Shown piece by piece: positions 1 through 8,995 of a stretch of 64,000 nucleotides of DNA. The first letter of the stretch is position 1, and each line of letters starts with the position of its first letter. Origin of the DNA: Glacieibacterium sp038210595 (GTDB lineage: Bacteria > Pseudomonadota > Alphaproteobacteria > Sphingomonadales > Sphingomonadaceae); contig JBBQWN010000014.1 in NCBI GenBank assembly GCA_038210595.1, positions 1 to 64,000 of the forward strand, written 5' to 3'. Made by a program: the position numbers and the translations under genes. Below the pieces are notes generated by a model. The model saw only the letters and a list, made by a program, of their open reading frames with translations. It was not told where the DNA came from and did not search any database.

Positions 1-1
1 G

Positions 2-322
2 ATGGATCTTGATGCAATCATGAAGGCCGCCGCCAACGTCCAGGCGGAAATGGCGAAGGCGCAGGAATCGCTCGACGCGCACGAGGTCGAGGGTTCCGCC
101 GGCGGCGGGCTGGTCAAGGTCCGCGCCAGCGCCAAGGGCCGGATCATCGCGCTGTCGATCGACGAATCGATGTTCAAGCCGGAAGACAAGGAGATGGTCG
201 AGGACCTGATCGTCGCCGCGTTCAACGACGCCAAGCTGAAGGCCGACCAGGTCGCCAACGCCGAGATGTCGAAGATGACCGCCGGGCTGCCGCTGCCGCC
301 GGGATTCAAACTGCCGATGTAG
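2..322 (+). CDS. ybaB: YbaB/EbfC family nucleoid-associated protein
   Basis: A 106-residue protein matching the YbaB/EbfC family in length and pattern: an N-terminal helix rich in Met, Lys, Ala and Glu, a central stretch with the family-typical GGGLVKVRASAKG (about residues 34-46), and a C-terminal helix ending in a Pro/Gly-rich tail (LPPGFKLPM). Family members are small dimeric DNA-binding proteins that associate with the nucleoid, often encoded between dnaX and recR. recR is not next here; the following gene is on the other strand. The ATG lies at the second base of the window, so a start a few codons upstream cannot be excluded and any dnaX would lie outside. Confidence 0.88.
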   Translation: MDLDAIMKAAANVQAEMAKAQESLDAHEVEGSAGGGLVKVRASAKGRIIALSIDESMFKPEDKEMVEDLIVAAFNDAKLKADQVANAEMSKMTAGLPLPPGFKLPM

Positions 323-345
323 GGCACAGCCGGGGCGGCCCGGTC

Positions 346-1710
346 TCAGCGTTTGGGTGCCTTTGCCGCGGTGATCGCGCCGGTGACCGCGTCGAAGGCG
401 TCGCGGATCACCCAGGCCTTCCCCGCCGCCTCGGGCTGGCGTTCGGCGTCGCGGACACTCTGGTCGAGCAGCGCGCGCGCGGCCGGGCAGCCCGGGGCCT
501 GGCGATCGATGTCCGCGACCGCGCCAGCGTAGATCCGGTAGCAGGCCTCCGGGTTCCCGTCGTCGTACAGTGGCGCACCGATGGCGATGGCGTCACGGAT
601 CGTGCTGGCGACCGCAGCCTGGTCGGCCGCCGCGCACCCGGCCAATGCGGCAGGCGCGAGCACGGGCTTGGGCCGCGCCGGCGGGCCGCCCGCGCCGCCG
701 GGCTCGACCAGCGCGAGCAGTCCGTCGAAGGCGTCGCGCATCGCCCACGCCTTGTCGGACCAGCCGGACAATTTGGCGGCATTGCCGACGCCGGTGGCGA
801 GCGCCGCCTTCGGCCCGGCACAGCCGCGTATCGTTGCCGCCACGGTCAGCGCCGCCCCGGCGTAGATGCGGTAGCAGGCCTCGTAATTCCCGTCGTTGTA
901 CAGGGGTGCGCCGACGTTGATGGCCTGCAGGATCGCTTCGTAGGTGGCACGCAATTGCGGTACCGGGCAGCCGTTGAGGATCGACGCCGGATGACGTGGA
1001 ATGCGCCGTCCCGGGGCGGCCTCGGCAAAGGCCGCGAGCGGCTTGCCGGTACTGCCGGCCAGCAGCGTCTTGGCGGCGTCGATCGGCACGGCGAAGTTGA
1101 GGTTCTGCCCCTGCTTGAGCACGAAGGTGGAGATGCCGATGACCTGGCCGCGGTCGTTGAGGACCGGGCCCCCCGACGAACCGGGCGAAATCGGCGCGGA
1201 AATCTGCAGCAAGCCGATACCATCGAATTCGCGCACGCCGCTGAGCAGCCCGTCCGAGATCGTGTCGCCGAAGCCGAGCGGGTTGCCGATCGCCACGACA
1301 TGCTCGCCGACGCCCGCCGTCCTGGAATCGCCGAGCGGCAGCGGCCGCTGGCCGCGCGTGCCGATCCGCAACACCGCGAGGTCGTGCGGCTTGTCGAGGC
1401 CGATCACCTCGATATCCTTGTGCTCGATCCGGTCGGCGGTGACGATGACCGCTTCCGTAGCGCCGCGGATGACGTGATAGTTGGTGATGATCCGCCCCTC
1501 CGCGCCCGCGAAGAAGCCGCTGCCTTGACCCGTCGCCGTGCGGATCAACACCATCGACGGAATCGCGAGGCGCGCGATCTGGGCAGGCGTGAGTGGGGCG
1601 GCTGGGGTCTGTGCGAGCGCGGTCGGGGCTGCCAGCGCGGACGCCACTCCCGCCGCGACCGCGACGCCGCGCGGTACGCGCAACCGACCGGTCCGGCTGT
1701 ATGCTCCCAT
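346..1710 (-). CDS. Secreted trypsin-like serine protease with duplicated C-terminal module
   Basis: A 454-residue protein. An N-terminal signal peptide (about residues 1-34, hydrophobic, ending ALA-Q) points to export. Residues about 45-220 form a trypsin-like (S1C/HtrA-type) domain: His79 in TNYHV, Asp100 in PHDLAVLRI and Ser169 in PGSSGGP form the expected catalytic triad. There is no PDZ domain. Instead, two copies of an approximately 85-residue Cys-containing module follow (about 248-335 and 359-445). Each carries a GAPLYxDGN-x-EACYRIYAG core and ends in KAW-x-x-RDAFD. The function of this module is unknown to me; it may bind a substrate or partner. The gene stands alone, downstream of the glt operon on the same strand. 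Confidence 0.8.
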   Translation of the reverse strand: MGAYSRTGRLRVPRGVAVAAGVASALAAPTALAQTPAAPLTPAQIARLAIPSMVLIRTATGQGSGFFAGAEGRIITNYHVIRGATEAVIVTADRIEHKDIEVIGLDKPHDLAVLRIGTRGQRPLPLGDSRTAGVGEHVVAIGNPLGFGDTISDGLLSGVREFDGIGLLQISAPISPGSSGGPVLNDRGQVIGISTFVLKQGQNLNFAVPIDAAKTLLAGSTGKPLAAFAEAAPGRRIPRHPASILNGCPVPQLRATYEAILQAINVGAPLYNDGNYEACYRIYAGAALTVAATIRGCAGPKAALATGVGNAAKLSGWSDKAWAMRDAFDGLLALVEPGGAGGPPARPKPVLAPAALAGCAAADQAAVASTIRDAIAIGAPLYDDGNPEACYRIYAGAVADIDRQAPGCPAARALLDQSVRDAERQPEAAGKAWVIRDAFDAVTGAITAAKAPKR

Positions 1711-1781
1711 CTCGAACCCCCGCTTGGCGCGGTCAGGCGCGCCTCGGCCATGAGAGCAGATTCACCCCGAAAGTCGAGATG

Positions 1782-2036
1782 CTAGGCCGACTTGGTCAGG
1801 CGCAGCACTTCCGCCTCCAGCGCGTGGATCTTCATCGCCTGCTGGACGATGATGTCCTGCAGCGCCTTGACCGTTGTGCCGTCCGCGGTCGCCGCTTCCG
1901 GTGCCGGGCTCGCCTTGACGTTGACCGTCTCGGGTTGCTTGAACAGCCCGCTCGCGCGTGCCTTTTCGATTAGCTGGGCGGAGTTCGCCGCCAGCTGGAC
2001 CAGCACCTCGGCCAGTCCGTCGTTCCTGCTCGCCAT
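1782..2036 (-). CDS. Small helical protein of unknown function downstream of gltB
   Basis: An 84-residue protein I do not recognise. It is predicted to be helical: an N-terminal helix (VLVQLAANSAQLIEKAR), a Pro/Ala-rich linker, and a C-terminal amphipathic heptad stretch (ALQDIIVQQAMKIHALEAEVLRL) that looks like a short coiled coil. The start ATG is 5 bases from the gltB stop, so it is probably the last gene of the gltD-gltB operon. It lacks Cys and transmembrane segments and is presumably cytoplasmic. A role linked to glutamate synthase is only an inference from position. Confidence 0.65.
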   Translation of the reverse strand: MASRNDGLAEVLVQLAANSAQLIEKARASGLFKQPETVNVKASPAPEAATADGTTVKALQDIIVQQAMKIHALEAEVLRLTKSA

Positions 2037-2041
2037 GTGTA

Positions 2042-5000
2042 TTACTCCGCTGCCACAGCGACCGATATCGTGTCGCTCAGCGGATGTGCAAGGCGGTCCA
2101 ACATTTCCTTCGGGCAGACCTGCCAGAATTGCGCGGCGGTGCGGTCCCAGTCGGTGACGATGCGGGCGGCATGGGCGGAGCCGGTTTCGACCGCGTGCTC
2201 CATGATCAGCGCGCGGGCAACCTCCTCCCAGTGCGCCGAGGCGAGGCGCTGGATGACGATCGACTCGGGGTTGATGCGGGTCTCGAAATCGCCCGCCTCG
2301 TCATAGACGAACGCCATGCCGCCGGTCATGCCGGCCCCGAAATTGTCGCCGGTGACACCGAGGATGACGGCAACGCCGCCGGTCATGTATTCGCAGCCGT
2401 TGGCGCCGCAGCCCTCGACGACCACCTGCGCGCCCGAATTGCGGACCGCGAAGCGCTCGCCCGCCTGCCCGGCCGCGAACAGCTTGCCCGACGTCGCGCC
2501 GTACAGGACGGTGTTGCCGATGATCGTGTTGTCCTGGCTGACCAGCTTCGACGACACCAGCGGCCGCACGACGATAGTCGCGCCGCTCAGACCCTTGCCG
2601 ACATAGTCGTTGGCCTCGCCGAACACCTCGAGCTTGACGCCCTGCACCGCGAACGCGCCCAGGCTCTGGCCGGCGCTGCCGCGCAGCCGGATATGGACAT
2701 GGCCCGGCTGCAGCCCGGTCGCGCCGAACTGGCGGACGATCTCGCTCGACAGCCGGGTGCCGATGGCGCGGTCGGTGTTGCGGACGCTGTAGGTCAGCTG
2801 CATCTTCTCGCCGCGCCCGAACAGGTGCGCGGCATCGACCATCATCTGCGCGTCGAGGCTGTCGGGCACCTCGTTGCGGTGGGTGGGGATCGAGAAGCGG
2901 CGCGCCTCGTCGGGGGCGTCGACCTTGGCCAGGATCGGGTTCAGGTCGAGGTCGTCGAGATGCTCGGCCCCGCGGCTGACCTGGCGCAGCAGCTCGGTGC
3001 GGCCGATGACCTCGTCGAGCGATGCGACGCCGAGCTTCGCGAGGATGTCGCGCACCTCCTCGGCGATGAAGCTCATCAGGTTGATGACCTTCTCCGGCGA
3101 GCCGCTGAACTTCTCGCGCAGCGCCTCGTCCTGGGTGCAGACGCCGACCGGGCAGGTGTTGGAGTGGCACTGGCGGACCATGATGCAGCCCATCGCGACA
3201 AGGCTGAGCGTGCCGATGCCGAACTCCTCCGCGCCCAGAATGGCGGCGATGACGATGTCGCGCCCGGTCTTCAGCCCGCCGTCGGTACGCAGCTTGACCC
3301 GGTGGCGCAGCCCGTTCAGCGTCAGCACCTGGTTGACCTCGGACAGGCCCATTTCCCACGGCGTGCCGGCATATTTGATGCTGGTCTGCGGGGACGCCGC
3401 GGTGCCGCCGACATGACCGGACACGAGAATGACGTCGGCATGCGCCTTGGCGACGCCGGCCGCGACCGTGCCGATGCCCGCGGAGCTGACCAACTTGACG
3501 CACACCAGGGCGCGCGGATTGATCTGCTTCAGGTCGTAGATCAGCTGCGCCAGGTCCTCGATCGAATAGATGTCGTGGTGCGGCGGCGGCGAGATCAGGG
3601 TCACGCCCGGCGTCGCATGGCGCAGGCGCGCAATCATCTCGGTGACCTTGAAGCCCGGCAGCTGCCCGCCCTCGCCGGGCTTGGCCCCCTGCGCGACCTT
3701 GATCTCGATCTCCTCGCAGGCGTTCAGATACGCCGCCGTCACCCCGAACCGCCCGCTGGCGATCTGCTTGACCACCGAATTGGCGTTGTCGCCGTTGGGC
3801 CGCGGCTGGAAGCGCGCGGAATCCTCGCCGCCCTCGCCGCTGACCGCCTTGGCGCCAATGCGGTTCATGGCGATGGCCAGCGTCTCGTGCGCCTCCGGGC
3901 TGAGCGCGCCCAGGCTCATGCCCGGCGTCACGAAGCGCTTGCGCATTTCGGTGATCGATTCGACCGCCTCGGTGGCGAGCGGCGTCTTCGCCCAGTTGAA
4001 CTCGAGCAGGTCGCGCAGATAGATCGGCGGCAGCGCTGCCGTCGCCTTCGAAAAGCGCAGATATTCGGAATAGCTGTCGCGGGCGACCGCCTCCTGCAGC
4101 AGGTGGATCAGGCCCGCCTGATAGGCATGCGCCTCGCTGCCGGCGCGGTAGCGGTACAGCCCGCCGATCGGCAGCGCGCCCGCCGCCTCGTCCCACGCCC
4201 GGTCGTGGCGCAGCTGGGCATTGAGGTGGATCGAATCGAAGCCCTCGCCCGAAATCTTGGCCGGCATGCCCGGGAAGAAGTCGGCGACCAGTGCGCGACT
4301 CAGGCCCACCGCCTCGAAGTTGTAGCCGCCGCGGTAGGACGAGATCACCGCGATGCCCATCTTCGCCATGATCTTCAGCAGGCCGTCCTCGATCGCCTTT
4401 TTGTAGCGGGCGACGCACTCGTCATAGCTGCGGCCCTTGAACAGGCCGCGGGCGTGGCGGTCGGCGATCGCCTCCTGCGCCAGATAGGCGTTCACGGTCG
4501 TCGCGCCGACGCCGATCAGCACCGCGAAATAATGCGTGTCGAGGCACTCCGCCGACCGCACGTTGATGCTGGCATAGGTGCGCAGGCCCTTGCGGACGAG
4601 GTGGGTGTGCACGCCGGCGGCGGCCAGGATCATGGTGATGCCGGCGCGCGTGGCGTCCTGGTTCTCGTCGGTCAGGAACAACTGGCTCTTGCCGGAACGC
4701 ACCGCGGTCTCGGCCTCGTCGCGGACCCGCTCGATGGCCGCTCTCAGCCCGGCCGGGCCGCTGGCGATCTCGAAGGTGCAGTCGATCACCGCCGCCTGCT
4801 GGCCGAAGCATTTAAGCATCAGGCCCCAGCCCATGTTGGTGATCACCGGCGTGTCGAACACCATGACGCCCTTCTGCGTCGCGTCGGGGTCGAGGATGTT
4901 GCCGAGGTTGGAGAAGCGCGTCTTCAGGCTCATCACCCGGGTTTCGCGCAAGCTGTCGATCGGCGGATTGGTGACCTGGCTGAAGTTCTGGCGGAAAAAG

Positions 5001-6586
5001 TGGCTCAGCGTCCGGGCGTTGTCGGAAATCACCGCCAGCGGCGTGTCGTCGCCCATGCTGCCGATCGCTTCCTTGGCGTCCTCGACCATCGGGCTGAGCA
5101 GCAGCTCCATGTCCTCCATGGTCAGGCCGGCGGCGATCTGGCGGCGGCGCAGCTCGTCGCGCGGATAGGCGGGGCCGGGCTGCGACCCGTCGTGGCCGGG
5201 GATGGAGGCGAAGGTGGTGAAGTCGGCGACCAGCGCCGGATAATCATGCTCGGCGGCGATGCGGTCCTTGATGGCGCGATCCGAATAGAAGAACGCGCCG
5301 CCCCCCCCGTCGCCTGAGCCGCCGTCGAGGTCGACCGCCACCATCTGACCCGGCCCGAGCCGGCCCTTGAAGGTGATGCGGTCCTCCGGCAGGGCCACCA
5401 TGCCGGCCTCGGAGCCCGTGACCAGCAGTCCGTCGTCGGTCAACGCATAGCGCATCGGCCGCAGCGCGTTGCGGTCCATGCCCGCCACCACCCAGCGGCC
5501 GTCTGTCATGGCGAGCGCCGCCGGCCCGTCCCAAGCCTCCATGATCGAGGCGAAGAAGGCGTACATGGCGCGGTGGGCAGGCGGCAGGCTGTCATCCTTC
5601 GCCCAGGCCTCGGGGACGAGGATCAGCTTCGCGGTCGGCGCGTCGCGGCCCGAGCGCACCATCGCCTCGAATACCGCATCGAGCGCCGCGGTGTCGCTAG
5701 CCCCGGCCGGGATCAGCGGCTTGATATCCTCCGAATGCCGCCCGAAGGCATCCGACGCCATGCGGATCTCATGGCTCTTCATCCAGTTCTTGTTGCCGCG
5801 CACCGTGTTGATCTCGCCGTTGTGGGCAAGGCAGCGGAACGGCTGCGCCAGCCACCACTGCGGGAAGGTGTTGGTCGAATAGCGCTGGTGGTAGAGGGCG
5901 AAGCGCGACACGAACCGCGGGTCATTGAGGTCGGGATAGAATTCGGCCAGGCTCTCGGCAAGGAACAGGCCCTTGTAGATGATCGACCGGCACGACAGCG
6001 AGCAGACGTAGAAACCCTGGATCTGCGCGGCGATCACCGCCTTCTCGATGCGGCGGCGGATCAGATATAGGTCCTTCTCGAACGCCGCGGTGTCGGCGCC
6101 CTCGGGCCCGGCGACCATGATTTGCTCAATCTCGGGGCGCGACTCCATCGCCTTGTTGCCGATCACCGAGACATCGACCGGCACCTGCCGCCAGCCATAG
6201 ATCGTGTAACCGAAGCCGATGATCTCGCTTTCGACGATGGTGCGGCAGGTCTCCTGCGCGGCAAGGTCGGTGCGCGGCAGGAAGATCATGCCGACCGCAG
6301 TCATCCGCGGCTTGGGCCGGTGCCCGGCGCGCTCGATGCAGTCGTGGAAGAATTCGACCGGCAGCTCGACATGGATGCCGGCCCCGTCGCCGGTCTTGCC
6401 ATCGGCATCGACCGCGCCGCGGTGCCAGACCGCCTTCAGCGCATTAATGGCGAGCGTCACCACCCGCCGCGACGCGGTCCCGTCGGTCGACGCGACCAGC
6501 CCGACGCCGCAGGCATCGCCCTCGAACTCGGGGCGGTACATGCCGACGTCGGCGATGCGGTCGCGTTCGGATTGTGGCGTGGTCAT
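2042..6586 (-). CDS. gltB: Glutamate synthase (NADPH) large subunit
   Basis: A 1514-residue protein of the size usual for the bacterial GOGAT alpha subunit. It transfers the amide of glutamine to 2-oxoglutarate, giving two glutamates. The N-terminal glutaminase (GATase type 2) domain has its catalytic Cys at residue 26 in GDAC-GVGL, so a short propeptide should be removed. A central domain and an FMN-binding synthase domain follow, with a 3Fe-4S motif of the form CHSNTCPVGVC. The C-terminal GXGXG beta-helix domain includes GANGCEYMTGG. Near residues 425-435 there is a small Gly-rich insertion coded by a run of eight G. The start overlaps the gltD stop by 4 bases, indicating translational coupling. 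Confidence 0.97.
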   Translation of the reverse strand: MTTPQSERDRIADVGMYRPEFEGDACGVGLVASTDGTASRRVVTLAINALKAVWHRGAVDADGKTGDGAGIHVELPVEFFHDCIERAGHRPKPRMTAVGMIFLPRTDLAAQETCRTIVESEIIGFGYTIYGWRQVPVDVSVIGNKAMESRPEIEQIMVAGPEGADTAAFEKDLYLIRRRIEKAVIAAQIQGFYVCSLSCRSIIYKGLFLAESLAEFYPDLNDPRFVSRFALYHQRYSTNTFPQWWLAQPFRCLAHNGEINTVRGNKNWMKSHEIRMASDAFGRHSEDIKPLIPAGASDTAALDAVFEAMVRSGRDAPTAKLILVPEAWAKDDSLPPAHRAMYAFFASIMEAWDGPAALAMTDGRWVVAGMDRNALRPMRYALTDDGLLVTGSEAGMVALPEDRITFKGRLGPGQMVAVDLDGGSGDGGGGAFFYSDRAIKDRIAAEHDYPALVADFTTFASIPGHDGSQPGPAYPRDELRRRQIAAGLTMEDMELLLSPMVEDAKEAIGSMGDDTPLAVISDNARTLSHFFRQNFSQVTNPPIDSLRETRVMSLKTRFSNLGNILDPDATQKGVMVFDTPVITNMGWGLMLKCFGQQAAVIDCTFEIASGPAGLRAAIERVRDEAETAVRSGKSQLFLTDENQDATRAGITMILAAAGVHTHLVRKGLRTYASINVRSAECLDTHYFAVLIGVGATTVNAYLAQEAIADRHARGLFKGRSYDECVARYKKAIEDGLLKIMAKMGIAVISSYRGGYNFEAVGLSRALVADFFPGMPAKISGEGFDSIHLNAQLRHDRAWDEAAGALPIGGLYRYRAGSEAHAYQAGLIHLLQEAVARDSYSEYLRFSKATAALPPIYLRDLLEFNWAKTPLATEAVESITEMRKRFVTPGMSLGALSPEAHETLAIAMNRIGAKAVSGEGGEDSARFQPRPNGDNANSVVKQIASGRFGVTAAYLNACEEIEIKVAQGAKPGEGGQLPGFKVTEMIARLRHATPGVTLISPPPHHDIYSIEDLAQLIYDLKQINPRALVCVKLVSSAGIGTVAAGVAKAHADVILVSGHVGGTAASPQTSIKYAGTPWEMGLSEVNQVLTLNGLRHRVKLRTDGGLKTGRDIVIAAILGAEEFGIGTLSLVAMGCIMVRQCHSNTCPVGVCTQDEALREKFSGSPEKVINLMSFIAEEVRDILAKLGVASLDEVIGRTELLRQVSRGAEHLDDLDLNPILAKVDAPDEARRFSIPTHRNEVPDSLDAQMMVDAAHLFGRGEKMQLTYSVRNTDRAIGTRLSSEIVRQFGATGLQPGHVHIRLRGSAGQSLGAFAVQGVKLEVFGEANDYVGKGLSGATIVVRPLVSSKLVSQDNTIIGNTVLYGATSGKLFAAGQAGERFAVRNSGAQVVVEGCGANGCEYMTGGVAVILGVTGDNFGAGMTGGMAFVYDEAGDFETRINPESIVIQRLASAHWEEVARALIMEHAVETGSAHAARIVTDWDRTAAQFWQVCPKEMLDRLAHPLSDTISVAVAAE

Positions 6587-8010
6587 GCCGCCACCCGCAG
6601 CGTGTCGGCCTTTGCCGCGAGATACTTGTGCATGGCGTCGGCGACGTCACGCCCGTCGCGGATCGCCCACACCACAAGGCTCGCGCCGCGCACGATGTCG
6701 CCGGCGGCGAAGACCCCGTCGAGGCTGGTCATCATCGACGAATTGTCGGCAAGGCGCAGCGTGCCCCAGCGATTGACGCCGAGATCGGGAGCAGCGAACC
6801 GCGCCGGCAAATCCTCCGGGTCGAAGCCAAGCGCCTTGATGACGAGGTCTGCGTCGAGGCGGAAGCGGCCACCCTCCTGCAGCTCGGGCGCACGGCGGCC
6901 GTCGGCGCCCGGCTGCCCGAGGCGCATCTTCTCGGCCAGCACCGCGCCGTCGACGATCGCTGCGGGGGCGCTCAGCCAGACGAACTCGACGCCCTCTTCC
7001 TCGGCATGGGCGACCTCCCGCCTGCTGCCCGGCATGTTGTCGCGGTCGCGGCGGTACAGGCATTTCACCGATGCCGCGCCCTGGCGGACGGCGGTTCGGA
7101 CGCAGTCCATCGCGGTGTCGCCGCCGCCGATGACGACGACGTGCTTTCCCACAGCGTCATAGTCGGCGGCATCGGCCACCGCGTCGCCGAAGCCGCGACG
7201 GTTGGAGCGGGTCAGATAGTCGAGCGCGGCGACGACATCCGCGGCCTCGATACCAGGCACCTGCACGTCGCGCGCCTGATACACGCCGGTCGCGACCAGC
7301 ACCGCGTCGTGGCGCGCGCGCAGGTCGTCGAGGCTGGCGTCGCGGCCGACCTCGAAGTTCAGGTGGAAGATAATGCCGCCGGCATCGAGCCGCTCGACCC
7401 GGCGCATGACCACCGCCTTCTCCAGCTTGAAGCCCGGGATGCCGTAGGTCAGCAGACCGCCGGCGCGGTCGTGGCGATCGTAGACATGGACTTCGTAGCC
7501 CTTGATCCGCAGCTGCTCGGCAGCACTGAGGCCGGCCGGCCCGGCCCCAATGATGCCGACCGACTGCCCGCCCCGGTCCGTGACGGGGCGCAGCGGCTTG
7601 ACCCAACCCTGTTCCCAGGCGGTATCGGTGATGAACTTCTCGACAGCGCCGATCGTGACCGAGCCAAAGTCCTTCTCGATAACGCAATTGCCCTCGCACA
7701 ACCGGTCCTGCGGGCAGATACGGCCGCAGATCTCGGGCATGTTTGATGTCGCATTCGACAGCTCATAGGCCTCCTCAAGCCGACCCTCGGCGGTCAGCTT
7801 GAGCCAGTCCGGGATGTTGTTGTGGAGCGGGCAATGCACCTGGCAATAGGGCACGCCGCACTGCGAGCAGCGGCTCGACTGGGCCTCGGCCTGCTCGATC
7901 AGATAGTCGGGCGCGATCTCGCGAAAGTCGTCGGCGCGGGCCTCCGCCGCGCGCTTGGGCGGATAGGCCTGCGCTTTGGCGACAAACTTGAGCATGGTCG
8001 ATTCGGCCAC
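6583..8010 (-). CDS. gltD: Glutamate synthase (NADPH) small subunit
   Basis: The beta subunit passes electrons from NADPH through FAD and Fe-S clusters to GltB. Two Cys clusters near the N-terminus (CSQCGVPYCQVHC, and CGRICPQDRLCEGNC about 50 residues later) bind 4Fe-4S centres. Further on are an FAD-binding GAGPAGLSAAEQL segment and an NADPH-binding GGGDTAMDC segment. An open frame extends to 8058, but I prefer the GTG at 8010 because it follows an AAAGGGG ribosome site at 5-base spacing; an ATG at 7995 is the alternative. gltD is the first gene of a gltD-gltB-small ORF operon. A 10-bp dyad lies 57 bases upstream. Confidence 0.96.
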   Translation of the reverse strand: MAESTMLKFVAKAQAYPPKRAAEARADDFREIAPDYLIEQAEAQSSRCSQCGVPYCQVHCPLHNNIPDWLKLTAEGRLEEAYELSNATSNMPEICGRICPQDRLCEGNCVIEKDFGSVTIGAVEKFITDTAWEQGWVKPLRPVTDRGGQSVGIIGAGPAGLSAAEQLRIKGYEVHVYDRHDRAGGLLTYGIPGFKLEKAVVMRRVERLDAGGIIFHLNFEVGRDASLDDLRARHDAVLVATGVYQARDVQVPGIEAADVVAALDYLTRSNRRGFGDAVADAADYDAVGKHVVVIGGGDTAMDCVRTAVRQGAASVKCLYRRDRDNMPGSRREVAHAEEEGVEFVWLSAPAAIVDGAVLAEKMRLGQPGADGRRAPELQEGGRFRLDADLVIKALGFDPEDLPARFAAPDLGVNRWGTLRLADNSSMMTSLDGVFAAGDIVRGASLVVWAIRDGRDVADAMHKYLAAKADTLRVAA

Positions 8011-8066
8011 GGGCACCCCTTTCGCGGCACGTCTAGCAATCGCACCAACCGGAGTCACGCACGATT

Positions 8067-8101
8067 TTGTCGATAGGACAGCAGAGGGTAACTATCGACA
8101 A
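8067..8101. promoter_or_regulatory. Inverted repeat upstream of gltD (candidate operator)
   Basis: Perfect 10-bp inverted repeat: TTGTCGATAG at 8067-8076 and CTATCGACAA at 8092-8101, separated by 15 bases. It lies in the 105-base gap between uppP and gltD, 57 bases before the preferred gltD start. Arm length and roughly two-turn centre spacing suit a dimeric regulator. The regulator is not identified. Confidence 0.45.
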
Positions 8102-8164
8102 GGAATCTGTCTGCGTCTTGAGCTTCGCCTCTATCTCTCCGAAAACAATCGTCGGAAATCGGTA

Positions 8165-8968
8165 CTATCGCAGCAGCAGCCATGTCAGAGCCGCCGAGCC
8201 TGCGACGATGCGGTACCAGGCAAATGGCGCGAAACCGTAGCGGCTGACCACCGCGACGAACCCCTTCACGACCGCCAGCGCCACAACGAACGAGACCACG
8301 AAGCCGATGCCGATCGCCTGCGCGTCGCCCGCCGACAGGCTGTCGCGGTGCTTCCACAGCAGCAATGCGGTCGCGCCTGCCAGCGTCGGCACGGCGAGAA
8401 AGAAGCTGAATTCCGCCGCGGTCTTGCGGTCGAGGCCGAGCAGCAGCCCGCCCATGATCGTCGCGCCCGAACGCGACACGCCGGGCACCATCGCCAAACA
8501 CTGGATAAAGCCGACTCCGAGCGCCGTCCGCGCCGGCGTCGCTTCGACCGAGGTTGCCGTAACCCGCTTGGCGATGCCTTCGATGATCAGGATCGCGATG
8601 CCCCCGACGATCAAGGCGACTGCCACCGTGATCGCGCTCTCCAGCAGCGCTTCGATGCGGTCCTTCAGCAGAAAGCCGATCACGCCCGCCGGCAGGAAAC
8701 CGAGCACGATATTTCGGGTGAACGCCCAGGCTCCGGCATCGCGGCGGAACAGCCCGCCCAGCACCAGCGTGAAGCGCCGCCAATAGGCGACCAGCACCGC
8801 CAGGATCGCGCCGGTCTGGATGGCGATGTTGAAGGTCGCGTCGTCAGGACCGTGGAAGCCGAGAAGCTCGCCCGCCAGGATCAGGTGACCGGTCGACGAG
8901 ACGGGCAGGAACTCGGTCAGCCCCTCGACGATGCCCATGATAATGATGTCGAGCAGGGAATGCTCCAC
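8165..8968 (-). CDS. uppP: Undecaprenyl-diphosphatase (BacA type)
   Basis: A 267-residue polytopic membrane protein that dephosphorylates undecaprenyl pyrophosphate to recycle the lipid carrier used for peptidoglycan and O-antigen synthesis. Both family signatures are present: EGLTEFLPVSSTGH near residues 15-28, containing the (E/Q)XXXE-type motif, and PGVSRSGAT in the middle of the protein. Several hydrophobic helices flank them. Length agrees with E. coli UppP (273 residues). The start is GTG (MEHSLLD). It follows the NDUFA9-like gene on the same strand with a 27-base gap and may be cotranscribed with it. Confidence 0.95.
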   Translation of the reverse strand: MEHSLLDIIIMGIVEGLTEFLPVSSTGHLILAGELLGFHGPDDATFNIAIQTGAILAVLVAYWRRFTLVLGGLFRRDAGAWAFTRNIVLGFLPAGVIGFLLKDRIEALLESAITVAVALIVGGIAILIIEGIAKRVTATSVEATPARTALGVGFIQCLAMVPGVSRSGATIMGGLLLGLDRKTAAEFSFFLAVPTLAGATALLLWKHRDSLSAGDAQAIGIGFVVSFVVALAVVKGFVAVVSRYGFAPFAWYRIVAGSAALTWLLLR

Positions 8969-8995
8969 GCGCGTCTCCGGTCAGCAGGGGGGTGG

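Noticed and set aside
1958..5317. A very long open frame (1119 codons) on the plus strand opposite gltB
   Set aside because: It is antisense to a certain gene, consists of Arg/Ala/Asp/His-rich low-complexity sequence typical of GC-rich shadow frames, and has no recognisable motif.
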